The notes: a model not told the origin generated them from the letters alone. Positions 10,784-25,600 are shown, counted from the first letter of the stretch. The stretch is DNA of 50,552 nucleotides from Emmonsiellopsis sp. PD_33 (GCA_032988165.1 JANTQF010000254.1:1-50552), one strand, 5' to 3'. Made by a program: numbers and translations.

Positions 10784-13687
10784 TTAAATTTCGCGATGAA
10801 ACTCTAGGATCACGCCGGTTTGCGCAAACGAAAGGAAAGGAAGTTAACGATGGCGCAATAGTTGCGGAATAACGGCTGCTTCCCAGCGATAGGGGAGGTA
10901 TTGATTTTGAATTCGGATTTAAGAGTCAACGGGTTGATATATGGAAAGGACCGTCGTGGGCGCGAGACCTGTTAGTCACCAAGTGAGAGGCAAATGTTGC
11001 GCCTCAGTGGGCCAGGTGACCAAGAAAGACGACGATGTTGGCGGTTCCGAGCAGGTGTCCGCTAATAATAGCGCAAATCGCGTAGAGAAGGGTGTAATGA
11101 AACAGAAACAACGCCGGAGATGTTTCAAGATCTGTCGGAAAGGGAGAGGATAGTTCACAACAGACGCGAGGTGTTGGCACCAGTTAGCACCTCCATCCGC
11201 GCGTGCTTATCAACCACCCCCTCTGCAACGAGCGCGAGCTGTGGACGAGAGCGCAAGTTGGCGCAGGGTCAGACAGATAAAGAAACAGGATGTTGGCAGG
11301 CGGCAACAGAAACGTGACGGAGGATAAGCGCGCAAGGGTGGTTCAAGCAGGAAATGGTTGGACAGGAGGGTGGCTCGAGATAAGATAGAGGAAAGGCGGG
11401 CAGGAGGGAACACAAGGGACGCGATCAGATCGATGTAGAGAGCGGAGGCACAACGTAGGAGTGGGATTGACGATGGATATGAGGAGAGGTTGAAGGAGGA
11501 AGAAGGCAACAGACGACAGCCTGGAGCGGACGGGGACGAGAGGATGAGGATGGCTCGAGATGGAGGCGGGTGGAGCCGCAGGGCGAGGTGAGGGCGCGGC
11601 GGGTTGGCGATCAAGAGAGCGTGACACAGCCAAACGAGGGTGGGAGAGCAAGCGAGCCGGCAGGAAACAGCTGGCGGAGTCTGTCTGCGCGAGTACGGGC
11701 GAGGGTGTATCCAGCCTCAGCTCTGTTGTCCAGAAGCCGCCAGCAGCGGGAGAGAGTCGTGGTCGTGGTTCTTGTTCTGGCGGCGGAGGTCGTCAACTTG
11801 GCCCACGCGATGCGGCGCGTTGTTGTTGACGTCCAATGCGGCTAGCGCGGCTTGGCGGCCCAGTGCGGCTTAGCGGCGGGCGGCCCACACGCGGGCGACT
11901 TGAGGGGTACACAGCGCGCAGTACATTCCACCGCACAACCCGAGGTACCTCGCATGTATCAGGTCTCAGGGGAGGCAGTCAGGGGGAAACAAGAGAATAA
12001 AATAAAGGGGGTTGGCTTGCAAGATCAAATAAAACAATCCAAAACAATTCAAACCATCTTCGCCGGGAATGTAGGATGATAAAGGGCCTGTTATTGCCCA
12101 GGAACCGCCGGTTTATTCTGCGTCTTTCTCCCGCCGTCAGCATCCCAACCAATCTTGCATGCAATAATCGCCTGGTAGCGCGGCCCTCGATTCGATAAAT
12201 GTGACCGTGGCACTTGTTTTTTCCCTCCAGCGAGTCCAGTCTGCTCTCGGATCCCTCGCACAAGGGTCCTAGTCTTCCTCCCTCGCCGGCCCGCAAGCCA
12301 ATCCTCCATACAGAAAAATCAATACGCTGGCACAGTGCTGGCGGCCTTTGCAATATTCCACCCAGTATCAGTGTCTGAAACGAGACATGGACTTTTTTCT
12401 CTTGATTCCATTCAGCTCTCTTTTTTCCAATTGGTCTTTGTTGTTCTGGCTTTGATTTTCTGTTTTGTTGTTGTTCCCACTGCTTTGCCCCTCTATCAAA
12501 CTCTGGATGTCCCAGCAGTTCAAGCAAACTCAACCCGAACCATGGGTTTCTGCTGCATGAACACCTTGTCCCCGGATTCCCGAAACCGCTTTTTCTAAAC
12601 CAAAGGATCCAGCCAGGGACCCCCAAAGTAAAAACAGACAAGCATCCCCCCGACTTGAGCACTGAGCGAGCACCACCAGTCTCTCCTCTCTAGAACATGC
12701 AAATGCAGCCCGTATCATTATCAGACCAGGGCAAGCCACAGGTTGCACCGGGTCAAGCCGGACCCGCTTGCCTGGAAGCTACAGCAGACTGTCAGTCAAG
12801 ACAAAATGCACACAGTGAGAGGTAACTTCGCATAATGCATAGCATAGCATAGCATAGCATAGCATATACTTGTTCCCACGGCACGGCTTTCATCGGCTCT
12901 CAACTCATGGAAACTCACATATCCTTTCCCTCGAACAACAAACCCCCCCCATCATAACCACCCATTCCTTTGTCTTCTATATACCCAGCCCTAACCACCT
13001 CCCTACCCACCCACCTAGCTAGATACATAGTCAGTAGCCAAGTAGAACCACCCACCCCAACCCTCAGAATCAAACCCAACCAAGCCCTTTTTTTAATTAC
13101 TTTCTCTCTCTCTCTTCTCTCCCCTCGCTCGCACGGGTCCTTGCAGTTCTTCAATCCTACCTTGAACCCATTGATCCCCTCCTCCCTATCCATGCCAGGC
13201 CATGGCTGTACACGTACACGTTACCCGTCCCCGTACCCGTGTCTAGACATGGCTCGATGCATGTATCCGCGTCTCGAGCGGATAGCTATTTGGTATTGGA
13301 TTCCGAGGTATGTATGTACGTACTTACGGTACGCTATAAATAGAGTTCCTCTTTTTTTCTTGTTCTTCATCTTTTCTTTGCTTGCTTGCTTGCTTGGATG
13401 GTTCGAGGATTTTCTTCATGCAATCTGGCCGAGTCCTTTTTCTCTCTTTTTTTTTGGTGCTGTAGCTAGTACTAATTCGTGGTCATATTCATGCTTTTTG
13501 CCGGTATTCTTCTGGGGTACATACATGCATGACAGAGTCAATTACATCAATTTCACCGGCGTGAGGCATTAGATAGACATAAAAGCAAACAGGTAAAAAA
13601 AGCAAAAGAGAGGAAAAGAGATTCATCTAACAGGCTCTCTCATGGGTTCTGCCCACACACTATCATCATCCAAAAAAATTTCCCAAA
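10784..13687. other. Long gene-free region upstream of the Wee1-like gene
   Basis: About 2.9 kb between the kinase start and the 3' end of the siderophore synthetase. Several overlapping frames occur on both strands, the longest 227 codons on the minus strand at 11979-12662. They are rich in Arg, Gly, Cys and Trp, lack family motifs and have no splice pattern that joins them, so I call none. Segments around 11350-11650 are purine-rich on the plus strand, and 13050-13200 is C/T-rich. An AGCAT microsatellite sits at 12837-12866. Likely content: promoter and long 5' leader of the kinase gene, plus the synthetase 3' untranslated region. Confidence 0.45.
12837..12866. repeat. Pentanucleotide microsatellite (AGCAT)n
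   Basis: About six near-perfect head-to-tail copies of AGCAT, preceded by a degenerate unit (GCATAAT). It lies in the intergenic region and no coding role is seen. Confidence 0.9.
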
Positions 13688-16600
13688 CTAATTCTCCAAC
13701 TCATCCTCCATAACCTCCATCATCTCCCTACGTATCCCATCCAGCACACGACCAGCGATAGCCGGACTAATCCGATCACTAGGTCCGAATATCCCGACAT
13801 CTAGCGCGTTGTTTCTTATCGCTGCTTCGATATCGATGCCGGTCTGTTTGTTTTTCAAGTTAGTAGGGAGAGAGGAGTTTTAATTTTGATTTAAACCTGA
13901 AATGCAAAAAAAAAATTAAGAAAGAACGGATTTACCATATAAACATCCCTATATGTATCCAAGCTCTCGTCGTGTCCATGCGATGAGGTAGTATCGGCTG
14001 GTTGGCTGTTCTCCTTTTCATGCACGTCGCCTATTGAACACCCCTCTTCACCACTTCCAATCCCATCATGGGCCTGAACTGCCTCCTCTTCAAGCGCTAT
14101 AATTCGAATAGGTTTCTGCACAGCTGCATCCCCACCATCACCATCGCTAATAACCTCACTACCACCCACCATACCATCCGGCAGCTTAATAAAATTCACA
14201 AAGGTATCCACCCTCACCCCCGTCCAATCCGCAATCTCAACCAGCGAGACGCATGAATTCTCCACTCGTCCAATCTCATGTAAATCCCTCTGGATATCCT
14301 TCGCAAGGTCGAAAAGGGACTGGGTCTCTTGGTGGTAGGTGATGTGGAGCGGAACGATGTTGAGTGTTGGTGCGATTAGATCTGGGAGGCCGGGGAGGGA
14401 GTGGGAGCGGTTCGCTAGGTAGATGCCGATGATGAGGTGGGTTGGGGTGGTTGGGTTGGGTTGGCGTTCGGGTTGAGATAGGAGGTTGAGGTGGGTTTTG
14501 GCGTATATGGCTAGGAATAAAGCTTGGATGCTGACGCCGTGGAGCCGGGTGGTTTTTTCGAGTTGGTTGATGTTTTGCACGAGGGAGGGGGTGTAGTTTT
14601 GCGAAATCTCTAGGGTGGATGAGGGAGGTGGTGGTTTGCGGATAGGTTTCTCGTTTAGGGTGATTGGAGAGAGATATTCTTTCCAGAACTTCTGCCGGGT
14701 TTCTGGGCTGGAATTGATGTGCTGATGCGTTACTAGCTCTGAGATGTCTACGTTTGACGTATTCGGAGAGTTTGGGTCGGATAGGAGGGTAGCAAGCATA
14801 TCGAACATCCGGGGGAGGCTAACGGCATCGTATAAGGCATGGTGAATATGAAGCATCAATATGGTTTCTTCACCCACCTGGGATGCATAGAGTTTCACTG
14901 GTATTTGGCCAGGTTGAGGCTGGAGTTTCCGGTGTCGTTGAAGCCTTAAATCTTCCCGCCATACGATGGTATTGGCAACATCCTTATGCACAGCCTGCAC
15001 ATATGGGAGAGACCTCTTTCCCGTGCTGATAAATTGTGTCCGCAGGATTGGAAGTTGCTTGATCAACGTCGCCCATGCGGTCTCAAGTTCGGTCCGATTT
15101 ACCTTTCCTTCAGCCCGATAGAAGAAACAAGGATAGAAAAGTTTCCTATCTGAGTTCTTGTGCACGCTCAGCATATATATTTGTCCTGCAGTTGCCGGTA
15201 TAACTTTCTCGATCTTGCTCATTTCTATGCCGTGAGACTGCAGAAGGGATTCCGGGTCCACTTCTTCCAGTATACTTTTAAGAGTTGAAGCATGGTCAAT
15301 AACGTGCTCCTCTTGCATTGACCTTGCCACATGCGCCATTCTTGAGACTGTGCCAGCGCGTAGCATATCACTTACGGTGAGAACTATATCTTTTTTTCTT
15401 AGTAAAGCTGCCACTTTGATGGCGCTGATGCTGTCCAGGCCGAGATGGAAAAGGGTCGCCTCATGATGGATCTTTTCGGCAGGGATATTGGCCACGGAGG
15501 AAAGGACATGGCGAATATCCTGCTCCACGGGAAAGTATTCAGTTTCAACTGGCATCATACTCTGGGAATTCTCGTTGCGCTCTTCGCCATAATTTTCCTG
15601 GAACACAGGACTTTGGCAGATTGATATTCCATCGTGGCTGAAGTCAATTGCCCTGCTTTCCGCATTGCTAATGATATCGCCGAATACAAAGTTCACTCTC
15701 TCAAGTAGCGTGGAGACATCTTGCTCACCAAAAACAGTATCTCTGCAAGCTGCACGCCATATGATAGAATCGTCAAGCTCCTCCATTTCAACGCACACCG
15801 GATACTCCACATCAGAGAAGCCGCCTACCGATTTGTAAAGCGGCTCTTGTGAGGTTACCTCTCGATCTGGCCTCTTTTGGAAGATGAAGAGAGTGTCAAA
15901 TAGCTTTTGGTCTCCCAAACCAGATACGGCCTTTGCCGTCCGCAGTGGAATGTGCTGGTAGTCGGAGATAGAGACCAGTGTTTCCTGGGCATACTTCAGC
16001 ATATCCGACCGGCTACCATGTAGGATGCTGCGGATAGCCACTGAGTTCATCAGGGGGAACATTATCCGCTCCGCATCCTGGATATCCCGTCCCGCCAGCA
16101 CCGTGCCAAAAACCACATCGAGCTTTTTCAAATAACCCGCAAGCACGAGCGCCCAGCATGTCAACCCGAGAGCTTGCAACGTAACACCTTGGCTTTTACA
16201 AAATGAAACAACATCCAACCGCGAAATATCCAAACGCTTCTCCTTCCGGTAGATTCTTGAGCCATCTCCGCCAGCCCCGATCTGCTTCGGGAAGCACGTG
16301 GGACGATACCCGCCCAGAGCTCCCTTCCAGAATTGCAAGCCCAGTTCGCTAGTCGAGTTCAAAATATGACTTAGGACACCGTGACACGAGCCCCTGTTAT
16401 TAGGTTCCTGACCGGTATAACAGCTTACAATGTCCTCGTGGAGTAGATCCAAAGACCAGCCGTCGTACATCGCATGGGGCATCGAGAGGAGTAGCAACCG
16501 TTTCACCCCCGAGTTACCCGGGTTCAGGAGTTGGAGCTTCAATAGCGGCCGGCGTGTGGAACGAGACGCCATCAACGCTTCTACCTTCTGCTCTTCCAAG

Positions 16601-19600
16601 AACATATGAATTGATCTACCAGCCAGGTTGATCACGTTCCAGTCCAGTGGCACCCCAGGGGCGTGGACATGTTGTGCATAGGTGAATGGGAGTCCCGGAT
16701 CGGAGATCTCTATGAACGACGTGCGGAGGATTGCATTGCCATCTACGACCCGCTGCCATGCCTGTTTTAGTGTATCGATATCCACCCAATCCTCAATCTC
16801 AAGGACGTCGTGATTATAGTACCGGCCGAATTCAGAACCGATCATCTCCGCCACCATTGCTTCTTGAAGAGGAGTAGCTGGTAGAATATTCTCGATACCA
16901 GATAGATCATACCCGTCCCGTTCAAAGTAGCTCCGCAGATCTTTCTCCAAGTCCTCTAATGATACTTTGGGGCTATCAGTTCCGTTCTGGTCATTCGTTG
17001 CAACATTGTCCATAATATGCTGAATATTTCGCCCGCGCATTATCGTAGAAACCGATAATAGAATTCCGGCCTTTTTTAGACGGGATGATAATTTGATCGC
17101 GTCAATGCTATCAAGACCAACTTCTAGGATCGACGTTGTTTCCGCGACTGTGTGAGCATCAACATTGGCTAAGGCGGCAATTTCTTCACGGAGCCGAGAA
17201 GCGACTGGAGTCCATTCAAAGGGAGTAATTAAACCGTTTGGAACCAAGTCATTAGAATATGATCGTTCACCATTGACGCCACTCGTGCGAGCGTCGCTTT
17301 CGTCGACGCTGAAATCCAGCTTGCTTGACGGATCTGCCAGAAAACTATTCAACACGTCGCGGAACTGCACGGTGAGCTGTTGTGCGGCTTCGGGTGACAG
17401 AACACCTGCCTGTGCGACAAGCGTCACTGCTAACGAACCGTCCCGGCTCCGCTGGACTTCGAAAGCCAGTGGATAGTCCGGCTCCGCCTGGGAGGCTATA
17501 GCAGACCACAACGAATTTGCTGGATCGATGACCTCTGCAGGCTCTCTTTGAAACACGAACAGATTATCAAATAGCGGTGAAGTTCCGGAGCTCCGCGGCA
17601 GCCACTTCATAATGTCTCTAAGAGAGGTGTGTTGAAATGGAAGGGTTGACGTGTAGTACGCATGACAGGATCGCACCAGGTCTGCCATGGAAGCAACCCC
17701 TGAACACGAGACATTACACGGCAGGGTATTAAACAACGGTCCGATAACGTTCTCAATGTCTGTAGTGTTGACCGCCCTGCCAGAGACGACAATACCTAGG
17801 GTCGGAGTAAATTTGACATGTTGCTCTAATACACGGACCCAACAGGCGAGAAGCACTGCCTGTTCTAAAACATCAAGCTTCCGTCTGACTGTCTCGAGTT
17901 TATCCAGACCTCCTATTTTCAGATTTGCGAGCACCGGGCCACTCTCTTGTACATCGTTCATGAATGGTAAAGCCTTTGATGACTGGCCTTGTAGATGGTC
18001 AAGCCAGAATTGCTTTGCTTCGGGAATTTTGCATAGCGGACCCTCGGGCAAACAGTCGAGATATGATGGTGTGTCAGGAGTATTGTGAAGGTCGAGATAT
18101 GTTTGCGAAACTCTGCTTAGAAGAAGAGGCAAGGAATTCCCGTCATACAGGCCGTGGAATATGTTTAGGCACATCCATCTCCTTGTTGGCCCGATGATAA
18201 TACCGACCTCCCAAACCCTCTCAGTGAGCTTCAAAGGCTCATCGCACCATTCCTTGTACCTGTCGCCTGCAACCTTGTTGACCTCAGTATCATCCGGCGC
18301 CGTGATCTCAAACCACGGAAAGTGATCCTCTTTCAGGACAACTTGAGCATAGTTCCCAGTAGTTAATGGGAACTTGGTCCGCAGGATTTGAACAGAACGC
18401 TGCGCACTCATCCATGAAGCTTTTAGACGAGGGATATCGATTGTAGACGCCAGTTCAAAATTGAAGTTCGTGAAATACACCGGCTTTTGGCTTTCGAGAA
18501 ATCGATATATCATGCCTTCTTGTAGTGGTGTGCAAGGGGCTACTCCTTCAATAGAGCTTAGGGGTATCTTCAGCTCCTGGGCAACGGGTACAAGGTTCGC
18601 GTGCGCAAATGCCGCAATAGTTTGCTTGGATTCCTGATAAATAGCTTTTGTAGCGATATCATCTGCAATAGAGCGTTGCAGGGCATTAGATAGAGCCATT
18701 ATCGTCGAGTCTGTAATGTAAATGTTAGCCATTGTAGAAAAAGTACTAGTAGCATATCCCCCTTTTAATACGTACTTTTCATTAATAGGGACGGCTGAGC
18801 AGACTTAAACCCAGAATCTCTAAGAAGCCTAGAGAAAGTGATGGCTGAGATAGAGTCCAGACCTAGTTCGAATATGCTAGACCACGGTGAGATTGCTGAT
18901 ATATCTGTCCCTGTCATTTTGGATACTAGAGACATGATGGCGTTTACATCTTTCGATGGGGCCGCGGCATTGGTTTGGGCGTGAGAAGAAAGCTTTTGCA
19001 TATCTTCAAGCGTCATATTTTCATATATGGTCTTCAACTGCCGCTGGTCAACCTTATTATTCGGTGTCAGGGGAAAGCCGGTGATAGGTATGATATGCGT
19101 TGGAATCATATACCCTGGTAGTGTCTTATGGCACGCCTCATTGATCTTGGCCAGGATACCGCTCATTCCGGGATCAAAATCAATCGTCGCCGTATTATCA
19201 GACTTCTTCGCCTCATTCGTAGCAAAGAAAGATACAAGTTGTTCTTTGCCCTGACTAGAATGTTTGAGAACCATTGTAATAACCTCTCCAACTTCGGTCG
19301 TAGATTGTGTAATAACTTCGTTAATCTCCCGAATCTCTAACCGCTGCCCCCGGAGCTTAATTTGATCATCGATACGGCCAAGGAAGCAAAAGCTATCGTC
19401 ATGGAGGAGACGGACAAGGTCGCCTGTCCGATATACCCGTTCGCCGATTTCTTCGATATATTGGAACTTCTCCTGAGTTAGCTCAGGCCTGTTGAGATAT
19501 CCACGTCCAACAAGGGCTCCCGAGACGCAAAGCTCTCCCACCCCGCCACGAATGACCGGCGTTGTAGTTCCCGGGTGGAAGACAAAGGCGCCGACATTGT

Positions 19601-22600
19601 CAAATGCTGGGCCAATATTTGAAGGTTTGCCGTTTTTCGGCACGCGAGGGAGCATCGTGCAGCCTATCGTGACTTCCGTCGGCCCATATCCGTTATATAT
19701 CACCCTGTATTCACCCCAAGACTCAAGAATCTCCTGCTTAAGTTGTTCCCCTCCCGTGATAAAAACGCCCCGATGAAGTGAAGGTACGTCCAGAGGATCA
19801 AGGAGTCGTGCCAGGCTAGGCGTTAAATCGATATGGGTGATTTCAAGTTGTCGGATCGTGCCAGCCAAATCCTCGAACAGTGTGTCCCTTGGGCAAGAAG
19901 TCACGCAAATCCCAACACTCCAGCTCCAATATTGTTCTAGGCAACTAACATCAAAGTGCAGAGCCGCGAATTGGAGCCAGCGAGATGAGTCGTCCCAGTG
20001 ACCCGCGAATAACCTTTGGAATGAGAGCATTGCCTGGACCACATTATCATGTGTTATCTCACAACCCTTCGGGGTACCGGTCGTCCCTGATGTGTATAGG
20101 CAATAACAAGTATCCTGCGGCTGTATCGGCCTTCCCAACACTGGTGGATCAGATGGAATACCGTCCAAAATTCCGGGGCTATCCAATGCTAAAAGGGGTA
20201 TACCGTCAAACTCGTCCATCCTTTCGGAGGTGCAAAGTAACATTTTAGCCCCTGAATCTTGGAAAATAAATTTCTTCCTGGCCACCGGGGCACCTGGATC
20301 GAGAGCGACATATGCACAGCCAACCTTCAAAATCGCCAATATAGCAAAATAAGCCTCGGGGCATTTATCGAAACAGATGCCAATCAACTGTCCTGGACGG
20401 GCCCCGTTTTTCAGCAGTAAGTTGGCGTATCTGTTTGCACCGTCATTGAACTCTTTATAGCTCCATTTTGCTATCGAAAGCCTATCTCCATGTGTTTTGG
20501 TAGCGAATTCTAAGGCGATTCGTGAAGAGAACTGGAGAGCTTGGACTTCGACAAACTGGTGTACCAAATCAACCGGGGATGAAATTTTGGTTTCTTTGGC
20601 TGCGACAACCGAGAGAAGCGATTGGCCTGGGCCTGAAAAATGCGTACATGGCGAATCAAGCGAAAAGATGGTATCGATTAGGAGAGCATTTAACTGGCCA
20701 AGGAGAATTTCGGCTTGCCCCTGGGGCAAGATATCGGTCTCGAATGTGAGTTGGAATTCAAGAGTCTCGCGTTTAGGAATGAGCTCGATAGAAATAGGGT
20801 ACTGTAGATATCAAATTAGCTCAGCCCGAGAGAGCGGCAAGTACGCACTTACATCAATTTTTGCTTCCTCATCGTGGACTTCCCATATCTCGTTGACAGT
20901 CGTCGAAATATGTTTTTGAAACACGAATATACTATCGAAGAGTGAAGATTTTGATCCGACCCATTGATGTACTCTCGACAAGGGGGTAAATTGATATTTC
21001 ACCAGTGACGCATCAAGCTTCATTACACGGTCCAGGAGGTCCTTATTGGAGCCTTCAAGACTATAAGTTGAAGGAACCGTGGTAAGGCATGGGAAGACAG
21101 CTCGCTGGGCGTCTTCAGATATGCTCCTCCCAGATAGAACAAGGCCACATGTAACTGTGCTTTCCCCAGTGTAATATGCAAGTATCCGTGCCCATGCAGC
21201 CTGTCCGGCAGCTTGCAGCGTGACACCAGCAATTTTGCAACGTTCTTGTAGCGATTGAAGCATTTTCGAACATGACTTCGCCAAAACGCGCACTTTCTTC
21301 TCTCCATAATATGGATTCATATCCGGAAATTTTGTCACACAGAGACCCTTTCCTAATTCTTTCCAGAAACGTTCGCATTCCGGGTCCAAATATGTTCGGG
21401 TACTTGCAGAAATAATCGAATCCTGGACCGGTAAAATTGGAATGGCTGGGGATAATACGTCTCCCCTGAGAAGTACGGAAAGGTCAGAAAGAAGCAAGTT
21501 CAGAGACTGGGCATCGTATAAAGAATGAAGAGCCGAAAATTGCATGAGGACATGGGATTGGAGTTGTTGGATGGATACCCGCCACGGTGGCAAGTGAAGT
21601 TGGGAGAACACATCTCTGGAAATTTTATTTCTCTCCGACAATCGTTGATCGCCTTCGACTACCAAATTCCTCTCCTCATCCCATGGGAGTTCGAAATTCT
21701 CGGTCCGGTATGTAATTGCTGCGAATGGATACTCGCTATCTTTGACATGAATAAAACCGGCCCTAAGAATCCCATGAGTATTTGATAAAGCTTTCCAAGC
21801 CTCCTTGATGGCTTGCGTCTCTAGTGGAATCGTGGATTTCAACACTAAATGATTAAAGTAAGTATCGCCTTCGGAGTTATTAAACAAAGCCAACATTCCA
21901 GCTTGAACTGGAGTGCATGGACGGACTGATTCTATGCATGTTGCTGATACTCCTATCTGGCGACAAATAGGTAGCAGATGGCGGGACTGGAAGGACTCAA
22001 AATCAAACGCTAGAGTAGAATGAGGCTCGACGGCCTTCTTCGGTCGACTAAGGAAAGAGGCAAGTTCTCCCACGGAAGGTTTCTACTTTTGTCAGTCTAT
22101 TCTCGCCGAAAAGGGGCTGGCTGGGAACCATTACCTCAAGGATATCATTTAGTGATATTTCGTGTCCTAGCTCCCTAAACCGACTCGATATCTGTACGGC
22201 ATTTATACTATCGAGGCCCAATTGGAATATTGTTGTATGGGGTTCAATATAGGCACGATCGACTTTGGAAAGTTTCGAAAGTATTTCTTGGGCCTCCAAG
22301 ACCTGGGGTGACCATGAGTTGAGGGATAGATTATGTCCATCGTCGCCAAGGCTAACTGCACTATCTCCATGGGAATCTTCAGTTGGATATCCGTGGCTAT
22401 CCCGAATAAATGACGGAAGACTCTGTTTAACAATATCCGTATCCATAGCTCTACCGTACGGATAGAGTAGAACATGACGAATAAGCTCCGTCAAACTGTT
22501 AAGCATTATACTCATATCATGGGGATCGATCTGCGACTCGTCATAATGCAGGTTTATTCTCATTTTATCATCCTGGTCATTGGGAATGACTTCACAGACA

Positions 22601-25600
22601 AGAGGAAAGTCCATGTCTCCTTTTTCTTCCACCAACTTCCATATATTTTCGTTTAACGGACGGGAGCTAGTTTGTAAAAGGATCAACGAGTCAAACATTG
22701 GGGAACCACCCCGGCTGAATTTCGCCTGTAAACGGCGAAGTGAGGTTAGCTGATACGGCATAATGTCGGCGTTATACTCCTGGAGATTTCTGATGACGTC
22801 CAAATTGATTGTATTGGGGTCCGCTGTAATTCTTATGGGTAGGGTATTGAAGCAGGGACCAATGATGCGCTCCGACCCATCTATTGCCAGACTCCGACAA
22901 CTGAAAACGTTTCCGAAACAGATATCAGATTTTCCTGTATAGATGAACAGTAGCTTCGCCCATGCGGCTTGGATTATGCTGAGAAGAGTGGCCGAAACAT
23001 TTTTGCTTCCTTCTACGACTTTGTGAAGAGGTGTGTCAAAAACAGTGCCAGTAGAGCGGAATTTTCCAGACCCAGTGGCTTCCGAGCGGTGTTTAAATTC
23101 AAGCAGGCGGGTTGGAGATAGGTCTGAAAGATAGGGGTACCAGAACCGGTCCGATTCTTCCACATCTAATCCAATCATCTGTTCGAGGTATGATTCAAAA
23201 GGGACTACCGGTGGGAGAGGCATTCCTAGTGAGACATATTCAACTTCCTCTAGAAGCTGGGCCACCGCCTCTCCGTCATGCAAGGCATGGTGGAGCAGCA
23301 AAAGGAACAATGTTCTCCCATTGTCACCAAGTTGACATACTGTAAAAGAGTAAGGTACGGTCTTGTCCTCAGATTTCGCGAGCTTTTGAATCCGATGTTC
23401 GACCTGAGCAGAAATATCCGTACTAGCTGTAATTACTTCTTCCCAGGGTGGCTCGATCGACTCCAGAACAACCTGAGCAAACGCAAACCGCGCATCATCT
23501 GTGGATGTGAAGTAGGTCCGAAGGATATCATGTCTGGCAACCATGGCATTCCATGCACATTTTAGCTTTTTGACATCTTTGACCTCAAAAATGAAGCGGT
23601 TGTAGTAAGCCGTGTAGCTATCGGTGCTCTTCCGCATAAGCATTGCTTCCTGTAGAGGCGTACAAGGTAATATCTTTTTGACCCGGAGCCCAACCTTTTC
23701 GGCATGGCTGGTTTCTTGTCCCAAAAAATCGCGAGAAAATAACCCCTGAATGTTCTGGGTGTTTCGTGTCGGAGCAAGCTCATCCTTGCTCTGCTGGAGT
23801 CGTTTTGACAGACGATAAACGGAATTATATTTCAATATTGCTGAGACATCCACTTGCCCAAAACCTTCTTGTTTCAAAAGCCTTGACAGTGATATAGCAG
23901 ATATAGAATCCATGCCAAGGCTATAAAAGGACGAGTGAAGGGTTATACTTGTCAATGATACCTGAGTAACTTGGGCAACAGTTCTCGCAATTTTAGTCTC
24001 TGTGTCCGAGAATTGACGGCTATCAACGGTGTCCTCCGCTCCATAGGAATATTCTTGTAGACTTGCCGGGTCGGCTGTCTGGAAGTGTTTTAATAACCCA
24101 GTTTTGTCCGTCTTTCCAGACGCCGTGATGGGGATGGCTCGTATGGGAATGAGCATCGACGGAATCATGTAGCTTGGAAGCAAGCTAATGATATGGTCAA
24201 ATAGTTTTTGTGTCTGGGCGCGACTCGCCAGACTGTTGTAATTGTGCGTTTCCGGGACCCAGAAGGATATTAGTTGTTGTTTTTCGTCGGATTTGTCTCC
24301 GACAATCAATGTGGTGCAATCAATGACCTGTGGATCTTGTAGTATGGCACGATTGATCTCCCCGAACGTAATTCTCTGTCCCCGGAGCTTAATTTGATCG
24401 TCCCTACGACCAGTAAAGACTAGGGATCCATCGGGAAGCATACGGCCAAAATCGCCAGACCTGTATACCCTTCCGTACTGGGAATGGCAAATGAACTTTT
24501 CGTTTGTGAGGTCCGTCATGTTGAGATACCCACGCCCCTAGTTGACTGTAAGCTTTACGAAGCAGGATAAGGTAAGCCGACTTACAACTTGGTCTCCACC
24601 AAAGCAAAATTCACCAATAGCTCCTCTTGGAACTAATGAAAAGGCGTTCTCGGCTGAAACGACAAATGCGGAAGTATTTTTGAAAGGTCGTCCGATATTA
24701 TTGATAAAATTGGCGGCATCTAGATCGGGCTTAACTGTACAAATATTGGTTGTTTCACTGGGGCCGTAGCCTGTTCATATAAGTATCCCAAATTCGCAAA
24801 GGCAGAAATAAAGATTAATAAGAAATACCTTGATATATCCCCCGATTAGCCCAATGCTTAAAAACCTTTTCAGTCATGGCTTCACCCGCAGTGACCAAAA
24901 ATTTGACATCCGGGACATTGTTGGGGTTGACGAGAGCTGCCACAGTAGGGGTAAGACTAAGGTGCGTTACGTTCATGGCTCGGATTGCTTGTTCGAGATC
25001 TCGAAATAAAATATCATTGGTTGCAGAGCACAAAGACATCCCCTTTGCCCAGGAGAAGAAGATCTCAAATACGGAAACTATTCCCCGTTAGCAGAATAAC
25101 AACATAGGGAAATCCAGTAACAAACCATCGAAAGCCTGAGAGCAAGCTTGGAGCAATTTCGATCCCGGTGGATTTGGATAGACGTCGGACAACACAGCAA
25201 TATTGCTTTGCAGGTTATGGTGCGTGATAAGCACGCCCTTCGGTGCTCCAGTACTTCCTGACGTAAAAGTGCAATATGCCAGTGATGATTCGGGAACAGA
25301 CACCGCCGGCCGAGTGGTAGGGAAATCAGCGAGCAGGATGTTTTCAAATGTTATGACCTTTGTCCCATGTAATTGCCCTAACTGGAGCAAAAATGTAGAA
25401 TCTGTGATGCACATCGGACAGTTCGCTTCGCCTACAATCGTCTTGATACGATTGATAGGGGTATGTGGAGTAATCGGGACATATCCACCACCGGCTTTAA
25501 TGACTGCTAGAATAGCAACGTACAGATCGAAGGATTTTTCGAGGAGTACCGAAACAAGATCATCTGGTTTTAATCCAAGATAAAGTAGGTAATGAGCTAG

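Noticed and set aside
11979..12662. 227-codon minus-strand frame
   Set aside because: Composition is rich in Trp, Cys and Arg, with no domain or splice context and overlapping frames on both strands.
13891..13935. Synthetase ending at 13891 in a Phe-rich tail
   Set aside because: A good donor (GTAAAT at 13935) joins in phase to an exon at 13843-13688 with normal composition (ALDVGIFGPSDR). The Phe-rich tail is intron.
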